Position numbers and translations under genes: made by a program. The notes below the pieces were generated by a model, which was not told the DNA's origin, ran no database searches, and worked only from the letters and a program-made list of their open reading frames with translations. From a bacterium TMED6 (GTDB lineage Bacteria > Fidelibacterota > Marinisomatia > SCGC-AAA003-L08 > D37C17), in assembly GCA_002167465.1 (NCBI GenBank), contig NHBL01000023.1, positions 28,815-39,405 of the forward strand: a stretch of 10,591 bases of DNA. The letters are read 5' to 3'. Below, one piece after another: positions 1 through 6,517 of this stretch (its first letter is position 1; every line of letters starts with the position of its first letter).

Positions 1-796
1 ATCGGGCAAAAAAATAGGTTCTTTTGGATTAACTGAACCTAATGCTGGTTCTGATGCAGGAAATACTCAAACTACAGCTATTTTAAAAGATGGAAAATAT
101 ATTGTCAATGGTCAAAAAGCATTTTGCACAAGTGCAGGGGTAGCAAGTATCATTATTTTTACTGCTAAACTAGTTGAGGCAGGTGAAGATAAAGGTATAG
201 GTGCATTTATTGTTGAGGCAGGTACTGATGGTTTATCTGTGGGTGCTCCAGAAAAAAAGATGGGTTGGAGAGGATCTGATACTAGATCAGTCTTTTTTGA
301 AAATATGGAAATCCCAAAAGAAAATATTTTAGGATCTCCATCTAAAGGATTTAAACAGTTTTTAAATACTTTAGTCGGTGGAAGAATCACAATTGGTGCA
401 TTATCTTTAGGGACAGCTCAAGGAGCCTACGAATTAGCATTAAATTATTCTAAAGAACGTGAGGCTTTTGGTAAACAAATAAATAAATTTCAAGGAGTTA
501 GTTTTAAGCTTGCTGATATGGCAACATCTATTGAATCTGCAAAACATTTGGTTTATCATGCTGCTTGGCTTAAAGATAATAATCAACCAGTAATTAAAGA
601 AGCAGCAATGGCAAAATTGTTTGCTAGTGAAACGGCAATGAAAGTATGCACAGAAGCTATTCAAGTACATGGTGGATACGGCTATATTAAAGAGTATGAT
701 GTAGAACGTTTTTTTAGAGATGCTAAGATATTAGAAATTGGCGAAGGTACAAGCGAAATTCAAAGGGTAATTATATCAAAAGCAATTTTAAAATAA
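1..796 (+). CDS. Acyl-CoA dehydrogenase, C-terminal 264 residues (5' end outside window)
   Basis: FAD-dependent oxidation of an acyl-CoA to the trans-2-enoyl-CoA, with electrons passed to electron-transfer flavoprotein in the cytoplasm. The frame is open from base 2 with no start, so the N-terminal helical domain is missing from the window. Visible motifs (numbered from the first complete codon) are GLTEPNAGSDAG at 9-20, the flavin-contacting middle-domain signature; REAFGK at 153-158; QVHGGYGY at 221-228 followed by the VERFFRDAKI helix; and GEGTSEIQR at 247-255. Glu248 (codon 743-745) sits where short- and medium-chain family members carry the catalytic base, so this looks like a butyryl-CoA/short-chain type enzyme rather than the isovaleryl or long-chain type, which place the base elsewhere. 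Substrate length cannot be read from the fragment. The stop lies 1 base before ybeY, suggesting co-transcription. Confidence 0.95.
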   Translation, partial: SGKKIGSFGLTEPNAGSDAGNTQTTAILKDGKYIVNGQKAFCTSAGVASIIIFTAKLVEAGEDKGIGAFIVEAGTDGLSVGAPEKKMGWRGSDTRSVFFENMEIPKENILGSPSKGFKQFLNTLVGGRITIGALSLGTAQGAYELALNYSKEREAFGKQINKFQGVSFKLADMATSIESAKHLVYHAAWLKDNNQPVIKEAAMAKLFASETAMKVCTEAIQVHGGYGYIKEYDVERFFRDAKILEIGEGTSEIQRVIISKAILK

Positions 797-797
797 A

Positions 798-1232
798 ATG
801 TTATTAGATCTTATTAATAATTTCAGCAAAAACTATAACTTTAAAAAATCAGAAATACAAAAAATAATTTCAGATATTTCAGTTAATGAAAAACAAAATA
901 TTGAATCTATTAATTTAGTTTTAAGTACAGATTTACATCTAAATGAACTAAAAAAAAAATATTTTAATAAAGATCATTTAACAGATGTTATAACTTTTAA
1001 TTTAGAAGATGACAAAAGCTACATTGATGGAGAAATATATATAAGTATGGATAGAATAATTGATAATTCAAATCAATTTAAATGTAATATAAATGATGAA
1101 TTGAAGAGAATTATAATACATGGTGTATTACACTTATTTGGATATGATGATTCAGATAAAATAAAAAAAAATAATATGACTAGTTTAGAAAATTATTACA
1201 TGAAAAAATTTCCAGATATCATTATTAATTAA
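798..1232 (+). CDS. ybeY: YbeY endoribonuclease (rRNA maturation factor)
   Basis: Single-strand-specific metallo-endoribonuclease of the UPF0054 family, acting in 16S rRNA 3'-end processing and ribosome quality control in the cytoplasm. The 144-residue length is usual for the family. Core motifs are TDVITF at 62-67 (family TDVLSF), the DGEIYIS strand at 77-83, and the metal-site segment HGVLHLFGYDD at 108-118. His108 and His112 match the first two zinc ligands of the H-x3-H-x5-H motif, but the third position is Asp118 instead of His. The Asp form is, as I recall, seen in some Bacteroidetes-like YbeY proteins, so the enzyme need not be dead. The ATG is 1 base after the acyl-CoA dehydrogenase stop, with no recognisable Shine-Dalgarno sequence. 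The next gene starts 1 base after its stop. Two A-runs (950-959 and 1163-1171) encode lysines and fit the AT-rich composition. Confidence 0.93.
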   Translation: MLLDLINNFSKNYNFKKSEIQKIISDISVNEKQNIESINLVLSTDLHLNELKKKYFNKDHLTDVITFNLEDDKSYIDGEIYISMDRIIDNSNQFKCNINDELKRIIIHGVLHLFGYDDSDKIKKNNMTSLENYYMKKFPDIIIN

Positions 1233-1233
1233 T

Positions 1234-2478
1234 ATGTATATATATTTTATATTACTTTTTGTTTTTCTACTAATATTATCAGCTTTTTTTTCAAGCTCTG
1301 AAACAGCTTTTTTAAATTTAAAATATGGTAATAAAAAGATTCCAAATGAAATTACACAGTTTGCAAGCAGGCCTAAACGTTTATTAATAGGTTTATTATC
1401 TGGCAATACTGTTGTAAATATATGTATTGCATTTTTAGGTGCTTACTTCATTCATAATTTTACTAAAGACATTCCTTTGTCTCCTGCTTTACTGTTATTT
1501 TTTGATATTATATTATTATCATTATTATTATTAATTTTTGGTGAAGTAGTACCTAAAGTTTTTGCAATGCGTAATTCTGTTAAAGTAGCACGTTTTGCAT
1601 ATATACCATTAAAATTTATTTTTATTATTTTAAAACCAATTATTTTTTTATTTGACAAAATAACTACCTTTTTTAACAATTTAATTGGTGTTAAAGATGA
1701 AAAAATTTTAGATTCTGAAGAGGAGCTAAAAATTTTAGCAGAATTGAGTGAGGAACAAGGTACATTAGAAGAAGAAGAATCTGAAATGATTCAATCAATC
1801 ATCGATTTTAACGATAAGGTTGCTGGTGAAATTTTAATTCCAAGAGTTGATATAATTGGAATTGAATCTTCATCTAATTTAGATCAAGCCATGGACTTAA
1901 TTAGCAAAGAACAATTTTCCAAAATACCTATTTATAAAAATAATATGGATAATATAATTGGAATTTTGCACGCTAAAGATTTAGTACCATATTTAACGGG
2001 TTCAAGGCCAAACATTAATTTATTATCTATTGCAAGACCTCCATTTTTTGTGCCAGAAAATAAACCTATTGATGAACTTTTAAATGATTTTAAAAATAAA
2101 AAAACTAGTATAGCTATAGTTGTAGATGAATGGGGTGGAACTGAAGGTTTAATTACATTAGAAGATATTGTTGAAGAAGTTTTAGGTGAAATACGTGATC
2201 CATATGATAATGAGAAAAATTTGATAAATAAAATTTCTGATGGCACATATATGGTTGATGCTAAAATTTCAATATATGATTTACAAGAAGCAATCGATAT
2301 TTTATTTCCTGATGATAGGGATTATGATACTTTAGGAGGTTTTATTCTTAATCAGTTACAAGACATACCCAAGACAAACGATGAAGTTAAATTTAATTCA
2401 AACATTTTCACTGTAATGAGTATCAATAAAAATAGAATCGGGCAAATAAAAGTTATAAGAAATGAAAAAAAATCTTAA
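1234..2478 (+). CDS. CNNM/CorC (HlyC) family membrane protein with CBS pair
   Basis: Inner-membrane protein of the hemolysin-related CNNM/CorC family, linked in other bacteria to magnesium/divalent cation efflux; in Bacteroidetes the relative GldE is tied to gliding. The 414 residues show the full family layout. A CNNM (DUF21) membrane domain spans about 1-150, with hydrophobic segments near 3-19, 50-75, 83-102 and 122-141, the SSSETAF motif at 20-26 and GEVVPK at 103-108. Next comes an acidic linker (about 160-185), then a CBS pair (about 200-315) opening with LIPRVDI at 201-207 and containing VVDEWGGTEGL at 286-296. A C-terminal CorC_HlyC domain follows (about 330-410). The ATG is 1 base after ybeY, and the 3' end overlaps mazG by 17 bases, so translation may be coupled. 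Transport substrate and any gliding role are not decidable from sequence. Confidence 0.93.
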   Translation: MYIYFILLFVFLLILSAFFSSSETAFLNLKYGNKKIPNEITQFASRPKRLLIGLLSGNTVVNICIAFLGAYFIHNFTKDIPLSPALLLFFDIILLSLLLLIFGEVVPKVFAMRNSVKVARFAYIPLKFIFIILKPIIFLFDKITTFFNNLIGVKDEKILDSEEELKILAELSEEQGTLEEEESEMIQSIIDFNDKVAGEILIPRVDIIGIESSSNLDQAMDLISKEQFSKIPIYKNNMDNIIGILHAKDLVPYLTGSRPNINLLSIARPPFFVPENKPIDELLNDFKNKKTSIAIVVDEWGGTEGLITLEDIVEEVLGEIRDPYDNEKNLINKISDGTYMVDAKISIYDLQEAIDILFPDDRDYDTLGGFILNQLQDIPKTNDEVKFNSNIFTVMSINKNRIGQIKVIRNEKKS

Positions 2479-3226
2479 AGATTTAATTAATATTTTAAAA
2501 GAATTAAGAGCTCCTGATGGGTGTGAATGGGATAGAGAGCAAACACATGAATCGTTAATTCCATATTTATTAGAAGAAACATATGAAGTTATTGAAGCAA
2601 TTGAGCAAAAAGATTATGTATTATTAAAAGAAGAGTTAGGTGATTTATTATTACATGTAGTTTTTCAAGCTGAGCTTGCGAGTGAAAAAAATAATTTTAA
2701 TATATATGACTCTATTTCAAATATAATTGAAAAATTAATTAATAGACATCCACATATTTTTTCTGATAAAAAAGATCAATCTTATGCAAAAGGAAGTTGG
2801 GAATTAGCAAAGAAAAAAGAAAAGAAACGTAATAGTATTTTAGATGGCGTACCTAAAGCAATGCCTGCACTCACAAAAGCTAGTAGAATTCAAGAAAAAG
2901 CTTCAGGAGTTGGTTTCGATTGGGATAATCTTAGTCAAGTATATGATAAAGTATATGAAGAATTAGATGAATTGAAAGAAGCAATTAAATCTAAAAAAGA
3001 AAATGAAATTAAGGATGAATTTGGCGATGTTCTTTTTTCTATGGTTAACTTAAGCAGACATATATCTATTAATCCAGAAGTAGCTTTAGATAAATCCATA
3101 ATAAAATTTAAAGATAGATTTCAAACTTTAGAAAAGTATTTGGATGAAAATAAGTTAGAAATAAAAAACCAGAGCTTATCTGATTTAGATAAACTCTGGA
3201 ATAAAATAAAGAAAAAAGAAATTTAA
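2462..3226 (+). CDS. mazG: MazG nucleoside triphosphate pyrophosphohydrolase
   Basis: Hydrolyses (d)NTPs to the monophosphate and pyrophosphate, which cleans non-canonical nucleotides from the pool and can lower (p)ppGpp signalling. The 254 residues (E. coli MazG is about 263) carry both tandem MazG domains. The N-terminal domain has RAPDGCEWDREQTHESL at 16-32, EETYE at 38-42 and EELGD at 57-61. The C-terminal domain has GVGFDW at 149-154, EELDE at 166-170 and DEFGD at 185-189. The paired E-E-x-x-E and E-x-x-D motifs are the magnesium-binding set, and the C-terminal one is catalytic in E. coli. The protein closes with the family's tail motif (SLSDLDKLWNKIKK, 238-251). The start overlaps the CorC-like gene by 17 bases. 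The last 60 bases also encode, on the other strand, a strong terminator hairpin for the converging gene, and the stop shares TTAA with that gene's stop. Confidence 0.96.
   Translation: MKKNLKDLINILKELRAPDGCEWDREQTHESLIPYLLEETYEVIEAIEQKDYVLLKEELGDLLLHVVFQAELASEKNNFNIYDSISNIIEKLINRHPHIFSDKKDQSYAKGSWELAKKKEKKRNSILDGVPKAMPALTKASRIQEKASGVGFDWDNLSQVYDKVYEELDELKEAIKSKKENEIKDEFGDVLFSMVNLSRHISINPEVALDKSIIKFKDRFQTLEKYLDENKLEIKNQSLSDLDKLWNKIKKKEI
3161..3199 (-). terminator. Intrinsic terminator for the AssT-like gene, antisense inside mazG
   Basis: Positions 3169-3180 (CCAGAGCTTATC) and 3188-3199 (GATAAACTCTGG) pair in 11 of 12 positions, with one C/A mismatch at 3175/3193 and a 7-base loop. Read on the minus strand, the stem is followed at once by six U (A-run 3163-3168 on the plus strand), the classic rho-independent layout, about 24 bases past the stop of the minus-strand gene. 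On the plus strand the stem is followed by an A-rich stretch without a U-tract, so it should act in one direction only. The bases also encode the conserved MazG tail. Confidence 0.8.
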
Positions 3227-4683
3227 TTCAAGATTATATTTACAAGTAATACAATATCTAAAACGTTAATTCCACCATCATCGTTCATATCACCATTCAA
3301 ATCAATTTCATTAGTTCCAAGCGCCATATTAACTATTAAAATTACATCAAGAACATTTAGAATTTCATCACCGTTAATATCACCTAAGATTACTTCTTGA
3401 TCAAAAGCATCTATTGCATATTTTTGAGCTCTTGGAATCATTGTATTATTACCTGGATAATTATGTTCCCAAACAATGTCACCATCATATGTGACTTCAT
3501 AAATATCCGCATCATCACATACAGTTAATAAGGTGTTACCATTTGGAAGTCTAAAAGCACCTCCTTGAACATTAGTATGCCAACCAGGTCCAGGATGATA
3601 AAGCCATGTTGGATCCTCTGGTCCATAAGGATCAGAACCAGATATCATATAATTTCCGTCATCCATTAATGGTGTTGAAAATTCTAAACCAGCAGATTGA
3701 TTTCCTTGATGTCTATTATTAAATAAAATTAAATTACCCTCACCTGGATATCCTTCAGGTATCCAGTTCACGCTATGTTGATCATCTAGTATTTGAGTAG
3801 CATTATTACCTCTATTATAGATTTGAGGATTGCCCCATCTATAAAGAAAATCACCACCTTTACCAGAATTTCCTCCTTCATGAGTAGCAGCTTCAGCAGT
3901 AGTAGTACTATGATCAATAATATATATTTCACTCATAAATCTTGAAGATAATACAATTTGGTCTAACGCTTCATTATAATCTATTGCATTTACATGAATC
4001 CAATCTGCATTTGAACCTCCAGGCCCATTACCACTTCCAACATTACCTTCATTAATATTCATTAATTCAGGATGGTCCTCAACATTACCAAAAGTTGCAC
4101 CATAAGCAGGTCCACGTTCTTGAACTAGATGGTCCCACATGTGCCATTCCCAAACAATATTATTTGTATAGGGTTCAACTTCTAAAATTGCAGTAGCCCA
4201 CATTTGATTTAAAGGGTTATCAATTGAACCAGGCGTCCTACCCATATCATATGCCTGATTTGTAGTGAATGCTTCCCAAGCAATCATTAAAATATTTCCA
4301 TTTGGCATTGGTTGAATGTCATGATGGTGTTGATACTGTTCATTTGACAGTACATAATCCCATAGAACATTTCCATCCCAATCAACAAGTTGTACTCCAC
4401 CACCAACACCGCCAGAATCCATAGTTGGATTAGGCACTCTATAAGGGTAAACTAAAATTGTATTTTCTAATCCTGGTTCATCACCTTGAATTAAGTAAGG
4501 CATACTAGCTGGTCCCCTACTATGGGTCCAAGTATGAATAGTTTGCTCAGCATTGTTTAGAAGTTTTGTTGAGCCAGACGAACCATTACCTGCTTGTGGC
4601 GTAAAAAGAGTATAGCCCTCAAAAACTTCTTGTCCAATTAATGTGTTTGTTAAAATAAATAGAATAGTATATAAAAACTTCAT
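3223..4683 (-). CDS. Secreted AssT-like aryl-sulfate sulfotransferase with C-terminal dockerin-like domain
   Basis: Probable PAPS-independent arylsulfotransferase, which in known members moves sulfate from a phenolic sulfate ester to another phenol through a sulfo-histidine in the periplasm. A signal peptide spans about 1-17 (cleavage near LIG/QEV). The body (20-430) is rich in Trp, Gly, Pro and Asn with blade-like repeats (VQLVDWDGNVLWDY, 97-110; YEVTYDGDIVWEH, 395-407), as expected for a beta-propeller. Candidate catalytic residues are His119-121 in HHHDIQPMPNGN, His230 in DWIHVNAID, Arg248 in LSSRF and His303 in QHSVNW. The 18-residue step from His230 to Arg248 equals the His356-Arg374 step I recall for E. 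coli AssT, and His303 would match His436. Residues 434-486 form a two-repeat dockerin-like domain. The start is preceded by GGGGA nine bases upstream. A non-catalytic propeller protein is the alternative. Three 60-base samples here were about 38-43% G+C against 23-33% in neighbouring genes. Confidence 0.75.
   Translation of the reverse strand: MKFLYTILFILTNTLIGQEVFEGYTLFTPQAGNGSSGSTKLLNNAEQTIHTWTHSRGPASMPYLIQGDEPGLENTILVYPYRVPNPTMDSGGVGGGVQLVDWDGNVLWDYVLSNEQYQHHHDIQPMPNGNILMIAWEAFTTNQAYDMGRTPGSIDNPLNQMWATAILEVEPYTNNIVWEWHMWDHLVQERGPAYGATFGNVEDHPELMNINEGNVGSGNGPGGSNADWIHVNAIDYNEALDQIVLSSRFMSEIYIIDHSTTTAEAATHEGGNSGKGGDFLYRWGNPQIYNRGNNATQILDDQHSVNWIPEGYPGEGNLILFNNRHQGNQSAGLEFSTPLMDDGNYMISGSDPYGPEDPTWLYHPGPGWHTNVQGGAFRLPNGNTLLTVCDDADIYEVTYDGDIVWEHNYPGNNTMIPRAQKYAIDAFDQEVILGDINGDEILNVLDVILIVNMALGTNEIDLNGDMNDDGGINVLDIVLLVNIILN
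3226..3384 (-). repeat. Dockerin-like tandem calcium-binding repeats at the C-terminus
   Basis: Two copies of a 23-residue unit occupy residues 434-456 and 464-486 of the AssT-like protein. Each opens with an EF-hand-like loop (GDINGDEILNVLD in the first, GDMNDDGGINVLD in the second) with Asp/Asn at calcium-ligand positions. Each continues into a hydrophobic helix (VILIVNMAL and IVLLVNIIL). The spacing matches type I dockerin repeats. In marine FCB lineages such tails occur on many secreted proteins without any cellulosome, so a role in surface anchoring or sorting is inferred. Confidence 0.8.
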
Positions 4684-4692
4684 AAAATATTT

Positions 4693-4697
4693 TCCCC
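4693..4697 (-). promoter_or_regulatory. Shine-Dalgarno-like site before the AssT-like gene
   Basis: On the minus strand GGGGA lies nine bases before the ATG at 4683-4681. It is one of only three purine-rich sites in this window placed well enough to act as a ribosome binding site. It supports the chosen start, which also begins a good signal peptide. Confidence 0.5.
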
Positions 4698-4714
4698 AAT
4701 AAAATGTACATTAA

Positions 4715-4743
4715 TTTATCATTCAATCTTTATTTTCACACAA
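4715..4743 (-). promoter_or_regulatory. Possible sigma-70-like promoter of the AssT-like gene
   Basis: On the minus strand TTGTGT (4743-4738) and GATAAA (4720-4715) are separated by exactly 17 bases, matching TTGACA and TATAAT at three and four of six positions. Transcription would start near 4708 and give a leader of about 25 bases containing the GGGGA site. The -35 element lies inside one arm of the inverted repeat at 4738-4754. In AT-rich DNA such matches arise by chance, and this lineage may use a different consensus. Confidence 0.3.
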
Positions 4744-4754
4744 TTAATTTGTGT
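4738..4754. promoter_or_regulatory. 17-base inverted repeat between divergent genes, candidate operator
   Basis: ACACAA (4738-4743) and TTGTGT (4749-4754) are perfect inverted copies around a 5-base AT centre. The site lies near the middle of the only intergenic region, between the AssT-like gene (-) and the sulfotransferase gene (+), and overlaps the proposed -35 box of the former. A dimeric repressor or activator site controlling both genes would fit. No regulator gene lies in the window, and a chance palindrome is possible. Confidence 0.3.
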
Positions 4755-4812
4755 AATAGTATGTTACAAAAAACTTAGTTTTAGTATATCTTAAAAAATT
4801 GTAATTTAACAC

Positions 4813-5925
4813 ATGATTAAGATTTCAATATTTAAAAGATTATTAACGGTATATAAAATAATAGGCCAAACATTCGGCACATGGATTTCACCTATTATAA
4901 CAGGGTTTTTATTATTGATATTAAGAATAGTAGTATTCATAGGGTCAATATTTGATTATATATTTTATTCTAAAATAAGAAATGGACAAATTAAAAATCC
5001 TATAATTATTGTTGGAAATCCAAGATCAGGCACAACATTTTTACATCATTACTTGACATCTCATAAGCTTGGAACAGGTTCTCAGCTTTGGCAAATGTTA
5101 TATCCCACAGTTGTTTTACAAAAAATTATTAGACCTTTCTTACCATTTTTAGAAAAAATTAGTCCTACTCGTCATCATTCAACTGATGCACACAAAACTA
5201 GCTTACAATCAGTTGAAACCGATGATGCATCAATTTTATTTAGATATCTGGATGGATTTTTTCTTTATGGATTTCTCTTATCATGGAATAAGAATAATTT
5301 ATTTGATTGGGTAGACCCTAAAAAAAGAGACACTTCAAGTAGAGATTTTGATTGGCTTGAGTCTATGTGGTTGCGTGTTTTAGTTTCAAATAATCAAAAT
5401 CAAATTATTGGAAAATTATTTTCTATTAGTGCAAATATGCCAAAATTTTTACATCGTTTTCCAAATGCAAAAATTTTGTATATGGTAAGAGACCCTTTAA
5501 GTGTGATTCCTTCTGGATTAAGCTTAGTTACCGGTGTATTAGATAAAAAATTTGGATTTTGGTCTTTAGAAAAAGAAAAAAGAGACAGATTTATTAAAAG
5601 ACTATATGGAGCATTAATAGAATTATTGAAAAGATTTCATTCAGATTGGACTAGTGGTAAAATTGATAAAAATAAAGTAATGATTGTTCACTTTGACAGA
5701 ATGATGGGAGATTTTGATGGCCTTATGAATGATATTATAGACTTTATAGAAATTGAACCATCCGAAGATTTTAAAAACGATATTAAAATTACTGCAGAAA
5801 AACAAAGAAATTTCAAAAGCAAACATAAATATGATTTAAGCAAATTTGGATTAACAGAGCAACAGATTAAGGATGATTGTCAAATTATATATGATACTTT
5901 TCTAAATGCAAATGATAAAAATTAA
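4813..5925 (+). CDS. Membrane-anchored PAPS-dependent-type sulfotransferase
   Basis: Member of the large sulfotransferase family (Sulfotransfer_3-like) that moves a sulfonyl group from 3'-phosphoadenosine 5'-phosphosulfate to a hydroxyl or amine. A hydrophobic stretch at about 28-52 after a basic N-terminus suggests one inner-membrane anchor with the catalytic domain in the cytoplasm, where PAPS is made. VGNPRSGTTFLHHYL at 67-81 is the 5'-phosphosulfate loop (Arg71, Ser72, Gly73, Thr74, Thr75). VETDDASILF at 134-143 resembles the acidic segment after the loop. VRDPLSVIPSGLSL at 225-238 is the 3'-phosphate-binding segment (Arg226, Ser234). KHKYDLSKFGL at 337-347 matches the family's C-terminal H-x-Y-x-L-x-x-FGL motif. 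The acceptor is unknown; the START, beta-barrel and ketoacyl-synthase genes behind it suggest a lipid. No Shine-Dalgarno sequence precedes the ATG. The 3' end overlaps the next gene by 20 bases. Confidence 0.88.
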   Translation: MIKISIFKRLLTVYKIIGQTFGTWISPIITGFLLLILRIVVFIGSIFDYIFYSKIRNGQIKNPIIIVGNPRSGTTFLHHYLTSHKLGTGSQLWQMLYPTVVLQKIIRPFLPFLEKISPTRHHSTDAHKTSLQSVETDDASILFRYLDGFFLYGFLLSWNKNNLFDWVDPKKRDTSSRDFDWLESMWLRVLVSNNQNQIIGKLFSISANMPKFLHRFPNAKILYMVRDPLSVIPSGLSLVTGVLDKKFGFWSLEKEKRDRFIKRLYGALIELLKRFHSDWTSGKIDKNKVMIVHFDRMMGDFDGLMNDIIDFIEIEPSEDFKNDIKITAEKQRNFKSKHKYDLSKFGLTEQQIKDDCQIIYDTFLNANDKN

Positions 5926-6517
5926 ATTTTTTTTATATATAATCTTAGTTTCACTTATTTTTTCTGAAATTAAAATTCCTCCATTAGATTTAAATAATTG
6001 GAATATTCTTAATAAATCTAGACCATGGGTTGGATATCAAAATTATGATAATTTACCATGGTGTAGAACTACAGATATTTTTCCTTATTCTATTGAAAAA
6101 ATTGAGTCATATATTGGTAATTTTGAAACATATAGTAGTACTTTTAGTCGAATGATTGCTTCAGATCTAATTGACACAAACATAGTTTATTTAAGGGTTG
6201 ATTATCCATTATTTTTAAGTGATAGAGACTATCTTGTTGAGTATCAATCATTTAAAGATGGTCAAAATGTTTTTTATCAATGGCGTGCTGTAATACATAA
6301 AACTATACCTGAATATAATAATGCAGTTAGACTAGTTAATGCAGCAGGTGAATGGGCTTTAATTTATATTACAGCTGATTCAACTAAAGTTTCATATAGT
6401 TGGAATGGTGAATTACTTGGAGATTTTCCAAATTTTTCTTTAAATACAGCTTGGGAAACTGGTGGAACAGAAATTATAAACGAATTGAGGCATGCAGTTG
6501 AAAATAATTATAAATAA
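5906..6517 (+). CDS. Secreted START-domain (lipid-binding) protein
   Basis: A 203-residue protein with an N-terminal signal peptide (hydrophobic 8-19, cleavage near residue 20) followed by one START-like domain filling the rest. START folds bind a single hydrophobic ligand such as a sterol, phospholipid or polyketide in a deep cavity. Matching landmarks are the opening tryptophan segment (NNWNILNKS, 30-38), YPLFLSDRDYLVEYQ at 100-114 (family P-x-x-x-x-x-RDY/F pattern), VRLVNAAGEWALIYI at 141-155, and the end segment TKVSYSWNGELLGDFPNF at 160-177 leading to the C-terminal helix. Its location should be the periplasm, making a carrier between inner and outer membrane plausible. The start overlaps the sulfotransferase gene by 20 bases. 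A second in-frame ATG at 5912 would give an equally good signal peptide (MIKIKFFLYI). The ligand cannot be predicted. Confidence 0.78.
   Translation: MQMIKIKFFLYIILVSLIFSEIKIPPLDLNNWNILNKSRPWVGYQNYDNLPWCRTTDIFPYSIEKIESYIGNFETYSSTFSRMIASDLIDTNIVYLRVDYPLFLSDRDYLVEYQSFKDGQNVFYQWRAVIHKTIPEYNNAVRLVNAAGEWALIYITADSTKVSYSWNGELLGDFPNFSLNTAWETGGTEIINELRHAVENNYK
6487..6490 (+). promoter_or_regulatory. Shine-Dalgarno-like GAGG that favours a TTG start for the next gene
   Basis: GAGG at 6487-6490 ends 1 base before the ATG at 6492, too close for initiation there. It lies 7 bases before the in-frame TTG at 6498, which is ideal spacing. Starting at 6498 gives MKIIINKFLL, a more typical signal-peptide opening. 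The site therefore hints that the beta-barrel gene begins at 6498 with a TTG codon. Confidence 0.4.

Noticed and set aside
950..1171. Two long A-runs (ten A at 950-959, nine A at 1163-1171) in ybeY as possible slippage or programmed frameshift sites
   Set aside because: Both encode in-frame lysines, the reading frame continues normally through conserved motifs, and such runs are expected in DNA this AT-rich.
3226..3384. Cellulosome component based on the dockerin-like domain
   Set aside because: No cohesin, scaffoldin or cellulase is present, and such tails are known on diverse secreted proteins of marine FCB bacteria.
3744..3766. Perfect 7-base inverted repeat CTGGATA / TATCCAG with a 9-base loop inside the AssT-like gene
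   Set aside because: It is mid-gene, has no U-tract on either strand, and is explained by the coding sequence.
4764..4790. TTACAA and TATATC as a promoter for the plus-strand sulfotransferase operon
   Set aside because: The 15-base spacer is too short for a normal sigma-70 promoter, and no better pair was found, so the plus-strand promoter is left unassigned.
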